Assembly (NCBI GenBank): GCA_030295235.1
Contig: AP026131.1
Location: forward strand, 558,001-622,000
Direction: 5' to 3'
DNA: 64,000 nt
Origin: Fistulifera solaris
Taxonomy: Eukaryota; Bacillariophyta; Bacillariophyceae; Naviculales; Stauroneidaceae
Part shown: piece after piece, positions 42,384 to 52,639 of the stretch
Layout: each line of letters opens with the position of its first letter
How positions within the stretch are numbered: the stretch's first letter is position 1
Notes under the pieces: generated by a model
Database searches by the model: none
The model's input: the letters and a program-made list of their open reading frames with translations, nothing else
What the model was told of the DNA's origin: nothing
Translations under genes and position numbers: made by a program

Positions 42384-43027
42384 CTCCTGATTTTTCGCTT
42401 AATGAATGAGATCAGCGAATACTTTCGCGTGACATGCGGAATGCAATCGAAAAAAGTGATTTGCACTTGTCGCTTCCGGAGCACGCATCGGAGTTTGATG
42501 ACACAAGATTGCAACGCGGTTTTGGCGGCGGAGAGTGCTAGAAAAAATACGGCTACGCCTAGGAGAGTGTCTGAAGGCTGGTACAATGAGGATGAGTGTG
42601 AACGGAAACCGGCGGTTACAAGTTGCACCTGTGTCAAATCTTCACGAATCTATAAGAAGCCAGAAATTATGTACTCTTTCGACTATGGTAAGGTGCATTT
42701 TCATTCACAAAACTCCCGAGCTATAAAACACGTGAGGAAGGAATTGCGCCTAACAATCGTGCATTATCAGCTTTGTTCCCCCGGCTAGGATGAACTTTCA
42801 ATGGCTTCTGACATTGTATAAAGAAGAATCGAATGCAAATGGGACGTCCAAGTTGAAATGCTTTGACCCTCTCCGGACGGACGGCCGATTGAGATGACTT
42901 TAGATATTCCTGGTGTGGACGAGCAATCATCGCATTATTCGTTAACATCTAGAACAATCCTTAGCTACGCATAGACTCGCTAAGTAAACTTTTCTGTTCA
43001 AAACGATTTGCTTTTACTGGTTAAACA
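42384..43027. other. Intergenic
   Basis: No gene recognised. A long plus-strand ORF (42264-42788) overlaps the Pro-rich gene antisense and has no family features. Confidence 0.45.
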
Positions 43028-44020
43028 TTAGCGCACCTCGCCAAACCCACCGTCGTTCATCTCTCCATTCGCCGCACCCTCTTCTCCGCTTCCAACTGTA
43101 TTCAGCAGCTGACTTAACCACTTTTGCACGGTAGGATCGTTGTGCAAAGCTGGTCCAAAAGTATCGTCACGAAGCGTTTGTGGCAGACATGTTTTCAGTG
43201 CTTCTCGAGCCCTTGGATGATCCGCTAGTCGCAAGTAACAGCGAACAACATGCTTCAAGAGTCGAACGGAGGGTTGAATTTGCAGTAGTTGCACCATATT
43301 CGCGAGGACTGTCGAAACGGCGTAAAATCGCTCCGCGGTAGCACAGACGTAGTTCAGTCCAGTTTCTTCCAGTAATATCTTCTGCACGATAAAGGTCGCC
43401 ACCGTTTTGCTGAGTTCCGATCCTGTCTCCATAATTCGAAGACACAACGGGATTATTTCCGTAGACAACAAAAAGGAGATCACGTCCGCATCATCCACCT
43501 TGACCAACGCCCCAATGACTCCCAACGACGTCAATCGAAGATACTCAAAGGGCCGCGACTTGGACTGCGTATTGAGAAAGGGATACAAAAATAGGGGAAT
43601 TTGTGCGTTCAAAAATGGTTGACGCGTATCGGCATGCGAAGCGACACATTGAAGCAAGGCGAGTGCATTGCAGACGCGATTCGACGCATGTGCCGTCAAT
43701 GTCGGTGGAGTCAGCAACGGATAAATCGAAACGATTTCTTGCAGCAACGCAGCCACCGTTCCGACTGAATGCCACAAAATGGGAGCAAGTTCCGGAAAAC
43801 TTTCCCGTTTCTTCGATAATTCTAACAACACGATTTCTCTCTGAGAAGGCATTTTATTAGTAACAAAATTGCAAAACGGAAAGAAATACACCAAAGAGCG
43901 TGGCGTCACTCCAATGTCGCTCACCTGATCGGGGTCTGTTAATTGTTTTACCAGAGGTAAAAGTTCCTCCATCTCACCACTGGATGGGGTCAGCGCCATC
44001 GATTGCTGTAAAGTCGCCAT
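43028..44020 (-). CDS. CNOT9: CNOT9 (Rcd1/Caf40) subunit of the CCR4-NOT complex
   Basis: 302 residues after removing an 84-nt intron (43841-43924), close to human CNOT9 (299). Family blocks: [86 protein letters not shown] and [15 protein letters not shown]. These armadillo-like repeats bind nucleic acid and NOT1 in the deadenylase complex that starts mRNA decay. The intron is a multiple of three with no stop, so the unspliced frame reads through and adds 28 residues in the middle of the first conserved block. Splicing restores [17 protein letters not shown]. The ATG at 44020 begins MATLQQS; in-frame ATGs further upstream (44119) give a tail without conservation. Confidence 0.93.
   Translation of the reverse strand: MATLQQSMALTPSSGEMEELLPLVKQLTDPDQVSDIGVTPRSLVYFFPFCNFVTNKMPSQREIVLLELSKKRESFPELAPILWHSVGTVAALLQEIVSIYPLLTPPTLTAHASNRVCNALALLQCVASHADTRQPFLNAQIPLFLYPFLNTQSKSRPFEYLRLTSLGVIGALVKVDDADVISFLLSTEIIPLCLRIMETGSELSKTVATFIVQKILLEETGLNYVCATAERFYAVSTVLANMVQLLQIQPSVRLLKHVVRCYLRLADHPRAREALKTCLPQTLRDDTFGPALHNDPTVQKWLSQLLNTVGSGEEGAANGEMNDGGFGEVR
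43841..43924 (-). other. In-frame, stop-free intron of CNOT9
   Basis: Donor CAG/GTGAGC, acceptor TTCTCAG, branch-like TACTAAT; 84 nt, encoding no stop if retained. Confidence 0.88.
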
Positions 44021-44152
44021 GATTGAATTATCAAGTCTCTTTTGTAACAGGTAACAGTTGATTGTTTTAGCAATAATAAATGTTGCATGCCCTGCTCCTG
44101 CTCGCATCTCGCATTTCACTTCAGCCTTCAGTTCATTTCACACGATGTTGAG

Positions 44153-44343
44153 TGGTTTGACCGTCAACCGGCGTAACCAATTCATGACTAAACCCATTCG
44201 CAGAAAAAGTAATCTACACTTGGGACGACAGTCATGTTTTTGTATCAATGGTTTGACCGTCAACCGGCGTAGCTAGTTCATGACTAAAATCCAGTCGGAG
44301 AAAAAGTAATCTACACTCAGGACGATAGTCATATTTTTATACG
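44153..44343. repeat. Two tandem copies of a 96-bp unit upstream of PRP4
   Basis: TGGTTTGACCGTCAACCGGC begins at 44153 and again at 44249. The copies also share TTCATGACTAAA, AGAAAAAGTAATCTACACT and GACGA-AGTCAT-TTTTTAT. The block ends about 130 bp before the PRP4 start, so it may include promoter elements. TACGGAGTA follows at 44340. Confidence 0.85.
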
Positions 44344-44475
44344 GAGTACCAGTACGATTTTACTAAGGACACGATCACTCGTCATTTTTTGCGGCAGAAA
44401 AATAATGATCGACTGCGTTTTGTTTTTGATGCTGCAAATGATAGTCCCATTATTGTTGTAACTTGATTCCCCAGC

Positions 44476-45968
44476 ATGGATGTCGATGAATCACTGGATG
44501 AAGCAATACTACTGGGCTTGCAAGATGACACATTTGTAACGGAGGAACAGCGACAAGAAGCGGAAGCGGAACGTCGGCGGAAGCAACGCCAGCAACGTCT
44601 CCTTCAATTGCAAGCGGCCGAGGAAGCATCATCGCCACCCAACAAAGAAGAACCATCAAATCATGGTAGTATACCCGTACGCGAGCCGCTGAATCATTTC
44701 GCTGAAAAGAAGACGACATGAAGCAAAATGGAGAAGACGAAGACGATGAGTTTGATATGTTTTCAAGTTCAGTTTCTCCTGTCGGGCATTCTGACAAGAG
44801 CGGGGACAAGAATAGCAGCAATACTCATTCAAGGGGTGATCATAATCATCAAGAAGATTGGGATGATGCCGAAGGATATTACAAAGCCGTGATTGGCGAA
44901 ACAATTTCGGTTTTGGACGACTCGATTCGTTTGCGCGTTGCTGGTGTCGTCGGGAAAGGTGTCTTCAGCACTGTCATACAGTGTTCGACCATCAGTAACA
45001 CCAGTAGTACTTCGCTACCACCCATTGTCGCTTTGAAATGCATTCGACACAATGAGACCATGGCAAAAGCGGCAATGAATGAATTGCAAACTCTCCAGAA
45101 ACTAAAGGGAAGCCCCGGCATTGTTCCTCTCCTCTTGCCAACGACACTGACTCCTCTGGAACACAGAGGTCATGTGCTATTGATATTCACTTATATGGAA
45201 TACAACTTGCGTGATGTATTACAAAAATTTGGTAAAGGTGTTGGCCTATCTCTACCGGCTGTTCGGTCATACTTTGGACAATTACTAGCAGCCGCGACGC
45301 ATCTTCAAAAGCATGGCATCATTCACGCGGATATAAAACCAGACAATATTCTAGTTAGCTCAGACTTCAGTGTGGTGCAATTGGCGGATTTCGGTTCGGC
45401 CATTCACGTCAATTCGCCAGAACAAAGCCAAGTTACTCCTTATCTCGTGTCAAGATTTTATCGTGCTCCGGAGATTGTATTGGGCTTGACCCCCACTTTT
45501 GCCATCGACTTGTGGAGTATTGCTGTTTCAGTGGCGGAACTATTTTTGGGTGATGTTGTTTTCAGAGGCCGGTCGAACAACGAAATGCTGTACGAGTTCA
45601 TGCAACATCTGGGACCCTTTTCGAATCGAGTCATCCGACAACACCTGGTGCAATGCCAAAAGTTCCCCGACGTCGTACAGCAATTTCAGGCATCGGAAGG
45701 GGCGTACTATGTCTTCTTGCAGCAAACAGTAGATGCCGTGAGCGGTAATGCGGTACACAAGAGACTGTCACTGCAACCGACTACGGAGGAACAGAAATTT
45801 CCGCTGGCTACACCGTTGAAACAACGATTACTCAAAGCCAAATCAGCAAACGATTCGAAGAAAATAGTGTTTCAATTTGCGGACTTGTTGCAAAAGTGTT
45901 TGGCTTTAGATTCTTCGAAACGAATCCCACTCAAGGAAGCGTTACGGCACGAATTCTTTCAAAAGTAA
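44476..45968 (+). CDS. PRP4: PRP4-type protein kinase (PRPF4B), spliceosome-associated
   Basis: About 497 residues after one missing base in AAAA at 44705-44708. A charged N-terminus (EQRQEAEAERRRKQRQQR) is followed by DEFDMFSSS and EDWDDAEGYYKAVIGE, the region just before the kinase in PRP4 proteins. Kinase: GKGVFSTVIQ (Gly loop), VALKCIR (Lys), HADIKPDNILV (catalytic loop with Ala for Arg, as in PRP4), LADFGSA, and the activation segment TPYLVSRFYRAPEIVLG. PRP4 phosphorylates PRP6/PRP31 and is needed for B-complex assembly. The N-terminus is much shorter than the RS-rich animal one. ATG at 44476. Confidence 0.88.
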
Positions 45969-46063
45969 TATAGTAGTCTTTCCGAAAAACAACCTTAGAA
46001 GTTATGTTGCATTAAATCCGCGTAGATTACTAATATTTTGCGTTGATATACGAACTGTCTTTT

Positions 46064-46535
46064 TCATGCAGACTTCTTTTTCTTCGTGTAACGAAGAGCA
46101 CAGTACTGCACGATTCTACAGCACCGGGTCGAGCCAAAGAAATGTATTCAAGAGGATGACCCAAAGCACCGCCACCACCATCACAGACCGCCATTTCTCC
46201 TTCCACTTCAATTATGGGTACTTTGTGCACCAATTCCATCGCGTTGCTGCGATGCTTGCCGAGTTTGTACTGTAGAGAGCACAAGATGCGAGGGAACGAT
46301 AGGTGAGTATTTGTTGACATCGCTGCATAACACTTCTTGTGTTGAAGAACTACTTACCGGCGACTCCTTGTAAGAATGATTTTCTAAACGCTTCTCTTCT
46401 TTGCTTCCGATTAAATTCAGGGGAACTATGAACCGCCGGAGCCAAAGGAGGTCTTGACGCCATCGAACGGACGGCAACACTCGACACGTTTCGCGGTAAA
46501 AGTGCTTTGCGGGTGATTACCGTACAAAATTGCAT
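46064..46535 (-). CDS. NDUFS6: NDUFS6-like zinc subunit of mitochondrial complex I
   Basis: About 127 residues in two exons. Exon 1 (46535-46358) holds a mitochondrial pre-sequence (MQFCTVITRKALLPRNVSSV). Exon 2 has VPIIEVEGEMAVCDGGGGALGHPLEYISL and, after one added base near 46104, ESCKYCALRY with a Lys-rich end at 46064. The ligand set C-x8-H ... C-x2-C is that of NDUFS6, a small matrix-side subunit needed for complex I assembly. The intron donor is GTAAGT at 46357 and the likely acceptor CTCTACAG (exon 2 starts at 46269), but the phase does not fit by one base, so another small indel or a different splice site must exist. Without the added base, both final Cys are lost. Confidence 0.78.
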
Positions 46536-46981
46536 TTTGCTACTGCTCTTGACTTTAGACCTTTCAACTACAATCGGTGAAGACGTATTATGATGCTTTC
46601 ACTTACTAATTATCCCAGGTAAAAAGCACAAACAAGCAAATGAGATGTTCACAAGTTAGTTTCGTCGTCGCTGCTGCTTGCAAAACACTCACAATAACAA
46701 AACAAGCTCGCGACGCGGCGACGATGATGAGAATAGAGATTGTAAACGCGATGCGACATCCGCCAAACACAATCTCAGTGAATTATTTTTCACTCAGAAT
46801 TTCGGTCTGCCTGATTATTCGCTTCTGTGAAACATCTCTGTCTGTCTTTCCGTCGGTCATTTTATTGTAGAATAGACCACAAAACGCGGCGAAAACACAA
46901 AACATCATCGCGAAGAATGATTAATAACGCCAACATCATCCATCACTTTCAAACTACGAACAGGTCAATATCGTTAAAAGC
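46536..46981. promoter_or_regulatory. Divergent region between NDUFS6 and the plastid RimP-like gene
   Basis: About 445 bp between 5' ends. It should hold both promoters. No element was identified. Confidence 0.4.
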
Positions 46982-48121
46982 ATGCTTGCAAATCTAAGTT
47001 TCGTACTCTCATTGAGCCAGGTTTCTTTCCTGATAGGGCCGACGCTAGTATCGGCCTTCTCGGTTCAAATTCCGGCCCAGAGGACACCTCTTTCCTTAGA
47101 AGCGAAAAAGCCGAGTCTAGTCTCGGACCCATACGGTCCCTCACCTGACTTGCAGGTCAACAATATTGAGGAAATTGACGCCGCGGATGTTCCCGAGTTA
47201 CAGGAAATTATGAGGGCATCGGATTTGCCCACACCGATACCGCATCAGCCGTGGAGAAAGGGAGAATTGGCAGGTTGTGAAGCACCGATTGCCGCAGAGT
47301 GGCGACGTGAAGCGGAAGATATCATCTATAAAGCAGCGGAGCTAGTGGGCGGAGAAGTATTAGATGTCACGTGGTTTTTGACCGCTGTTTTGATTACCAT
47401 TGATCCAGATGTGCTGCCGGAAAATTACATGTTCGAGTCGGCCAGTACTGTCATTAACGTGAAGGAACCTAGAGATCCATTGTTTTTCGATCCGGCCGAT
47501 CCTAATCCAGAACCCATTTGGGATGATGAAGATGAAATTTTGTATCAACGACAAACACCGGAAGAAATTGCTGAAGCGAAGGATCGGTTGGCGCGGATGT
47601 ATGTGCCCAAAGATAAAGACGACGATTCCGACGAAGAACATATTCCAGACAGTGAGCCCAGGAAAGACGATCGTACCTTGTATATGAACGAAGAAACACG
47701 TAGTGAAGTCGCCATTAAGGTCACTGACGAAGCCCAGCTGAGAGAAGCGGAGAATGAACAGCCCATTGATGTGGACACAATTCGGATCAACACTGCCGCA
47801 ATATCAATTATCGCGGACGCTATTTTAAAGGCCTTGAAGGAAGAGGAAGACCGATTGCAAATTTTAACGCGACATGAGGTCGTCTTGAGCAGTCCAGGGC
47901 CACCAGATGTCATTGAAACACAGCGACAGTTTGATGCCTATCGCGGCACCCGTGTCATGGTAGAAACGAAAGACCCCTTTGACTCCAATCGGACATTGCT
48001 TGGGAAAATCGTTGACCGGAACTCGATGGATCTTATTTTGAATCAAAAAGGTCGGATGGTGACGGTTCCTCTCAATTTTGTCAAGTGTGTTCGCTTGCCA
48101 CCATCGAAAGTGGCAGCCTAA
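46982..48121 (+). CDS. Plastid-targeted RimP-like (DUF150) ribosome maturation factor
   Basis: 379 residues, intact. The N-terminus is a signal peptide ending in VSAF, followed by SVQIPAQRTPLSLEAKK: the diatom bipartite plastid sequence with Phe at the cleavage site and a basic transit stretch. RimP N-domain: WRREAEDIIYKAAELVGGEV and DVTWFLTAVLITI. The conserved switch SPGPPDVIETQRQFDAYRGT matches bacterial EVSSPG ... F-x-R-F-x-G, and the C-domain follows (LLGKIVDRNSMDLIL). RimP helps assemble the 30S subunit; here it would act on plastid ribosomes. Between the domains lies an acidic insert of about 150 residues (DKDDDSDEEHIPDSEPRKDD), not present in bacteria. Confidence 0.8.
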   Translation: MLANLSFVLSLSQVSFLIGPTLVSAFSVQIPAQRTPLSLEAKKPSLVSDPYGPSPDLQVNNIEEIDAADVPELQEIMRASDLPTPIPHQPWRKGELAGCEAPIAAEWRREAEDIIYKAAELVGGEVLDVTWFLTAVLITIDPDVLPENYMFESASTVINVKEPRDPLFFDPADPNPEPIWDDEDEILYQRQTPEEIAEAKDRLARMYVPKDKDDDSDEEHIPDSEPRKDDRTLYMNEETRSEVAIKVTDEAQLREAENEQPIDVDTIRINTAAISIIADAILKALKEEEDRLQILTRHEVVLSSPGPPDVIETQRQFDAYRGTRVMVETKDPFDSNRTLLGKIVDRNSMDLILNQKGRMVTVPLNFVKCVRLPPSKVAA

Positions 48122-48369
48122 TGACGATACTTCCAAGCCGTTGAAGCTAGGATGGCTTCTTTCCCTTTAAAAAATCGAGGAATTTGAAAATCTCATTGAA
48201 CGATATTGCTCAGCTCTTGTTGTACTTAAGATTAGAAACGCATCTTTTGAAGAATCCATCGTAGATGTAGCAACAAATTGTTCTTTATACTTCTTAAATT
48301 ATGCTCGCTTTTGTCTCTCGCGTAGTTGAGCCAAAGGACAGTCGCAGACATCTGAGACATCTACCTAAT

Positions 48370-50001
48370 TCAGCATCTGCCTCCGCTTTTGCAACAAACA
48401 CAACGGAGTTCGCAATCAGTAATGATCTCAACACCTGTTCCGCAAACTTCTTCTGGGATCGTGGTTATTTCGGTGAACTCAAGGAATATGGTTTCTGATG
48501 ACAAGAATAATCAATCAAGCATGAGTTTATGAAGAGACTGCCAACATATATTAACAGAAACGCCAGTGTGCTTACCGAGAAAGCCCAGAAAGGCGAATTC
48601 CAAGGGGAGCGTTCCCGAGAGCTGAGAAATTTCAAAGCTCAGTTTGTGAAGTTTGGGGCAGTTGCCTAACTCTGTCGGAATCGTTCCCGTAATCTGCGAA
48701 TCGCCGATGCGCACGTACTGCAGGTTCGTTAATAAGCCGATCGTCGTCGGAATGGTGCCCCAGAAATTGCCACCCGAAAAACTGATGGAATCTGGTGGAG
48801 TGTAAGTGCAATTTACTTGATGCTTCAAGGCAATCGGTTATGATAGTTTGGACACTTACCGAGATCTGTTATTACTCCAATCTCATCGGGCAAAGTTCCT
48901 TCAAATAGTGGACCATCGATCAACAGTTGACGAAGCTTGGTGAGCTTCGCGATTTCCGTGGGGATAGAGCCGCGAACTTTCGAAAAGCGCGTTTCGAAAT
49001 AGGTCAAGTTGGTCAAGTACCCGATTTCAGTCGGAATCGTCCCTCCCAAATCTGTGTCTTCTACATCCAAGTGCGTCATATTACGCCAGTGAAGGGCGAT
49101 GGGAAAGATGTCGCCTTCCAATCGATTCTTCGCAACGAGGAACTCGTTGATGTTGCTGAGCTTCGCGAGACTGGATGGAAGGCTACCGGTCAAAAGATTG
49201 CTGCTGATATCCAGCGTACGCAAGTTCGTCAGTGCACTCATCGCTGGACTGATAGAAGAAGTGAACTTGTTGGAACTGAGAAATAGTTGCTCTAGAGCGG
49301 CGTCAGATCAAAGGAGCATTATGTAGCGAAACAATAGTCCCAATTGCAATTTTCTTACCTAGGTTTGTCAGCGTTCCGAGAGAATCTGACGAAAGAGCCC
49401 CCTTGAGGTCGTTGTTTCGCAAGTCCAGGACAGTCAAATGAGTCAAAAGTCCAAGCTCTTTCGGTAATGAACCCGAAAGCTTTTGATCGCTCAAGTCGAG
49501 TGCAATGAGAGTTCCCTTCTCGTCGCAAGTCAAGTAGCCGATGTCGCATTCACTGACCGTACTATCGTCGAGAAGATCATGATATCCGCCACATGTGAAC
49601 AGAACAACGAGTAATGCATACAGCTGCAAGACTCGGTCTTTCGTCCTCACATTGAATTGGTCTTGCTTGTACGCTAGATACTGAAGCGCTTGAGAGGACG
49701 GCGAATCGAGACGAACGAAAGCTAAAGGTTCTGAGACATTCAACAGAATCGTCTGCAAGTCTTGAAGTCGTTCAAGCTTGGTCCTGGAGTAATCCGCTTC
49801 CTTCTTTCCAAGGAGCGGCAACGTAGCTGCGATGGCAAGCACGAACAGCGAAAGTACCCCCACGAGCGCCATAATCCATCGTCGCTGTTTATGATTCGCT
49901 TTCAGTGGCTGACTCGCGGTATCCTGCTGATCTTCTACCAAAGGCTGAGATCTGTTTTCTACCTCGGTCGAAACTGCCATATTGCCCCGTTCCCTTTCCA
50001 T
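48370..50001 (-). CDS. Second membrane LRR protein, four exons
   Basis: 457 residues with introns 49292-49358, 48792-48859 and 48453-48575. The cytosolic N-terminus (Gln/Ser-rich) is followed by one membrane segment (WIMALVGVLSLFVLAIAATLPLL, about 42-64), a spacer ending in a CDIGYLTCDEKG Cys pair, and about eight LRRs of the GxIP type (GTIPTEIGYLTNLT, GSIPTEIAKLTKL). The last exon encodes the Cys-rich cap (EEVCGTG ... CELRCVCCKSGGRC). All exon joints are in phase 1 and keep the LRR period. The plan is the same as the gene at 2761-5005, but with introns and fewer repeats. Function unknown; adhesion or signal perception is possible. Confidence 0.87.
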
Positions 50002-51094
50002 GGTCGTAATGAACGACGATACGTAAAATGAATGCAGTCATTGTCGATCGCTCTTGATCTTTTTTCAGCAGCGTAGTGGAGGCCTTTCTGAGGGAATACA
50101 ACCATGATTTATTATTTTACTTGATGTTGGTCGTTTTGATGTTCATTCGTTTTGCTGCGAAATTCTTGGTCAATCAGATCGTTGCATGCAGGTGGAAAAA
50201 TTTCATGACAAAACACAAGCTCGTGACTAATCCAGTCGTGACGGTTTCCAACATTAAACTTATTATAAAACGTTTTGACCATTCCATCAAGGGGACGATC
50301 ACATCGTTACAGCCAATCTTCTCAATAGAAAGATACTTTTCACTATATTTTGAAACAGTGCCTTGGGCTTACCAGGCGATCTTTTCATGATTCTTTCTGT
50401 ATAGAGCAAAATGATTTTCATGACTGAAATGCAGTCGTGGCGAAAAGTCGTCTTCTATTAAAGTCTATAGTAAAAAGAAAAAAGAGAGCACTTTACGGGG
50501 ATTTTCCACATAACGAGTCAAGCGCTGCATTGCAAATGCTGCTCTAGATATAACTGCATGAGATAACATACTAGTCTAGTCTATCCCACTTTTAGAACGA
50601 ACAAAGTTGCGGTAGCAGTTTGGTCCAAGAAAGTCAGTGTTCATGACTCAGTCGCATTCGTGGATGATTCGTCAATACACTTCCTCGTTATAGTAAATGA
50701 AGGGGGACGACAGGATTTTTAATTGCATTTCGTTTTCTTCGGTGAAGCGGCCATCATTCATCTTGATGGATCATGCATTCTTTAACCCTTTCAGATACAT
50801 CAGCGGCATCATGTGAATGCAACCTTTCATAATGATATACACGTCATAATGAACCTTGTTGCGCCTCGTGGCTATCATGAATCATGACCTTGTCCTTGAA
50901 GTACATATTGAGGTTATAGCGAATTTTGTCGCTCTGGATGGTCAAGGATCGCAAAAGAATCTCGCAAAAAAATGTGCGACGATCCGAAGAGAATGCCAAG
51001 GAGAAAAGAAAACAAACCCATTCGAATCATCATCTTTCTGTGAAAGGACATTCATTATCTTTTGATAAAGCACTTTCAATCTATCCTTCCATCA
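50002..51094. promoter_or_regulatory. Divergent intergenic region between LRR and PA28 genes
   Basis: About 1.1 kb without a supported gene. It contains a copy of the dispersed motif (50420-50438, perfect stem GACTG/CAGTC). Small ORFs (50076-50390) have no motifs. Confidence 0.45.
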
Positions 51095-51891
51095 TGTCTA
51101 AGCTTTCGGTAAGTCTCCTTGTTTCGGTGTGTCGTCTTTGCGCATGCAGAGCAGTTCGCCTGACGTTCTTTCGACTTTTCACAGGCCGTCCAAGAGACGT
51201 ACAAAAGAATGCACTTGCCTTGATTGCCGCGAGTCCGGCAACGGCACAGACTTTAGCATCGACCTACCAACAGCATTTCTCAACGAATATGGCGGGGGCA
51301 CGGGCCAAATATGCATCCTTGACGGGTTTAGTCAACGCGGAATTGGATCAAACGGTCGAAACGACCATTGATGCCGTAGATGCTGTCATGGACGATTTGA
51401 ATACTTTGATGCGCTACATCAGTCTCACTATTCCCAAAATGGAAGACGGTGGCAACTGGGGTGTTTCCATTCAGCTGGAAGCCATCAAAGCGATGCAAGA
51501 TGCGCAAGATAAGCTGACGAAAGGGGCCGAAGAAGTCTCCAAGTACGCAAGCAGTCGTGCCGATGTGTTGGAAAAGTGCAAATTTCCTTCGCAGACTGTT
51601 AGTGTCACCAGCAGCGATGGAACAAGTAATACTACGGAAAAGGGAGACGCGAAAGAAACCAGAAAGACGACGGAAACGAAGGAAACTACCACGTCCTTGT
51701 CCCCGGTCGAAGCCAGCTATCGTCAGGCGGCCGTGGTAGCCTGCGATGTGTTATATTACGGAAAAGCCAAGGGTCTCTTCCAATTGTGTCTGAGCTCGTA
51801 CTTGAACGCGATGGACTTTTGTGACAAGAATGCGGAGAAAATCGAGAAACCCAAGGGATCGACCGGTTCGGGTCCTTCTTCCATGTATTAG
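51095..51891 (+). CDS. PSME: PA28/REG proteasome activator subunit
   Basis: 240 residues after one missing base in AAAA at 51203-51206, a typical PA28 length. A tiny first exon (MSKLS) joins through a 75-nt intron (51110-51184) to AVQETYKK. The body is four long helices: RAKYASLTGLVNAELDQ, DAVMDDLNTLMRYISLTIPK (with the IPKMEDGGNWGV loop, near the activation loop of PA28), and YRQAAVVACDVLYYGKA. The C-terminus, EKIEKPKGSTGSGPSSMY, resembles PA28-gamma, whose final Tyr docks into the 20S alpha ring. A Thr/Lys-rich loop (about 170-195) matches the variable loop. PA28 opens the 20S proteasome without ATP. A heptameric assembly is inferred. Confidence 0.87.
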
Positions 51892-52049
51892 ACGAACAAA
51901 TAGATACTGTATTAGTCATCAACGATCGTCTGCTTCTAAATTAAGACTAATTTACTTCATTCGGAAAGTAATACTATAGATAGCGTCTTGTATTCTTGAA
52001 ATCCGAAGTTAACGTGTATTTATTTTGTTCACGTTTGTTAGTTCAAAAA

Positions 52050-52639
52050 TTAATGCTGAGGAGAACCATCTTCGTCTTCTCCAAGCGACATCATCCAATA
52101 AAGCCCTGCCGTCGCCGCCATTGCCACGCCAGCCACCCAAAACGAAAGACGCCGATTCTTTCGAGACGCTGCCATGCGCTGCTGAAGCGTCATGAGGTGA
52201 GACAGGGCGCCGGCCGTTTGATGCATGGTCTCGAGCGTCGTGTCGTGAATCTGCTGAATTCCCTCTTCTTGCTGGTTCACCACCATGGCGAGATCTCTTT
52301 GTATCTCATTCATGAATCTCATGGAGTGGTTGATTTCTCGGATGTTCTGTTCTCGCTCTTGCCAGACGGCGTGCTGAAAATCCACGGCCGTGAGACCGCG
52401 CTGTTCTTCGATTTCCACTACAAAGTCGTCGTTCACTTTGTATTCATCGTCAAGAGATGCATTGGCAAAAGCAAATCGTCACTGCGGTACGTGATGCACA
52501 AAGGAATGCCTTCTTCCACGTCTTCTTCAATCACTCGCGTGTGCGGCAGTCGAAGCGCTTTCCTCCAGTTCCATTTCTTTTTCGTCGGCGAGTCGAGGAA
52601 TGGTCGATTCGCGGCTAGATCAAACGCACTTTCATCCAT
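52050..52639 (-). CDS. SNARE protein (syntaxin-like Q-SNARE) with C-terminal anchor
   Basis: About 196 residues after one missing base in the A run at 52467-52470 (+ strand). SNARE helix: EREQNIREINHSMRFMNEIQ, then DLAMVVNQQEEGIQQIHDTT with the zero-layer Gln, then METMHQ-like heptads ending in LMTLQQRM. The tail anchor is FWVAGVAMAATAGLYWMM plus a short acidic end. Qa-type is favoured by MVVNQQEEGI, close to the syntaxin LVHEQGEMID, but the region before it (about 100 residues) is too short for a full Habc bundle. It acts in membrane fusion; the compartment is unknown. The ATG at 52639 (MDESAFD) is preferred to 52762. Confidence 0.75.

Noticed and set aside
42264-42788. 174-codon plus-strand ORF
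   Set aside because: Overlaps the Pro-rich gene antisense, with no family features.
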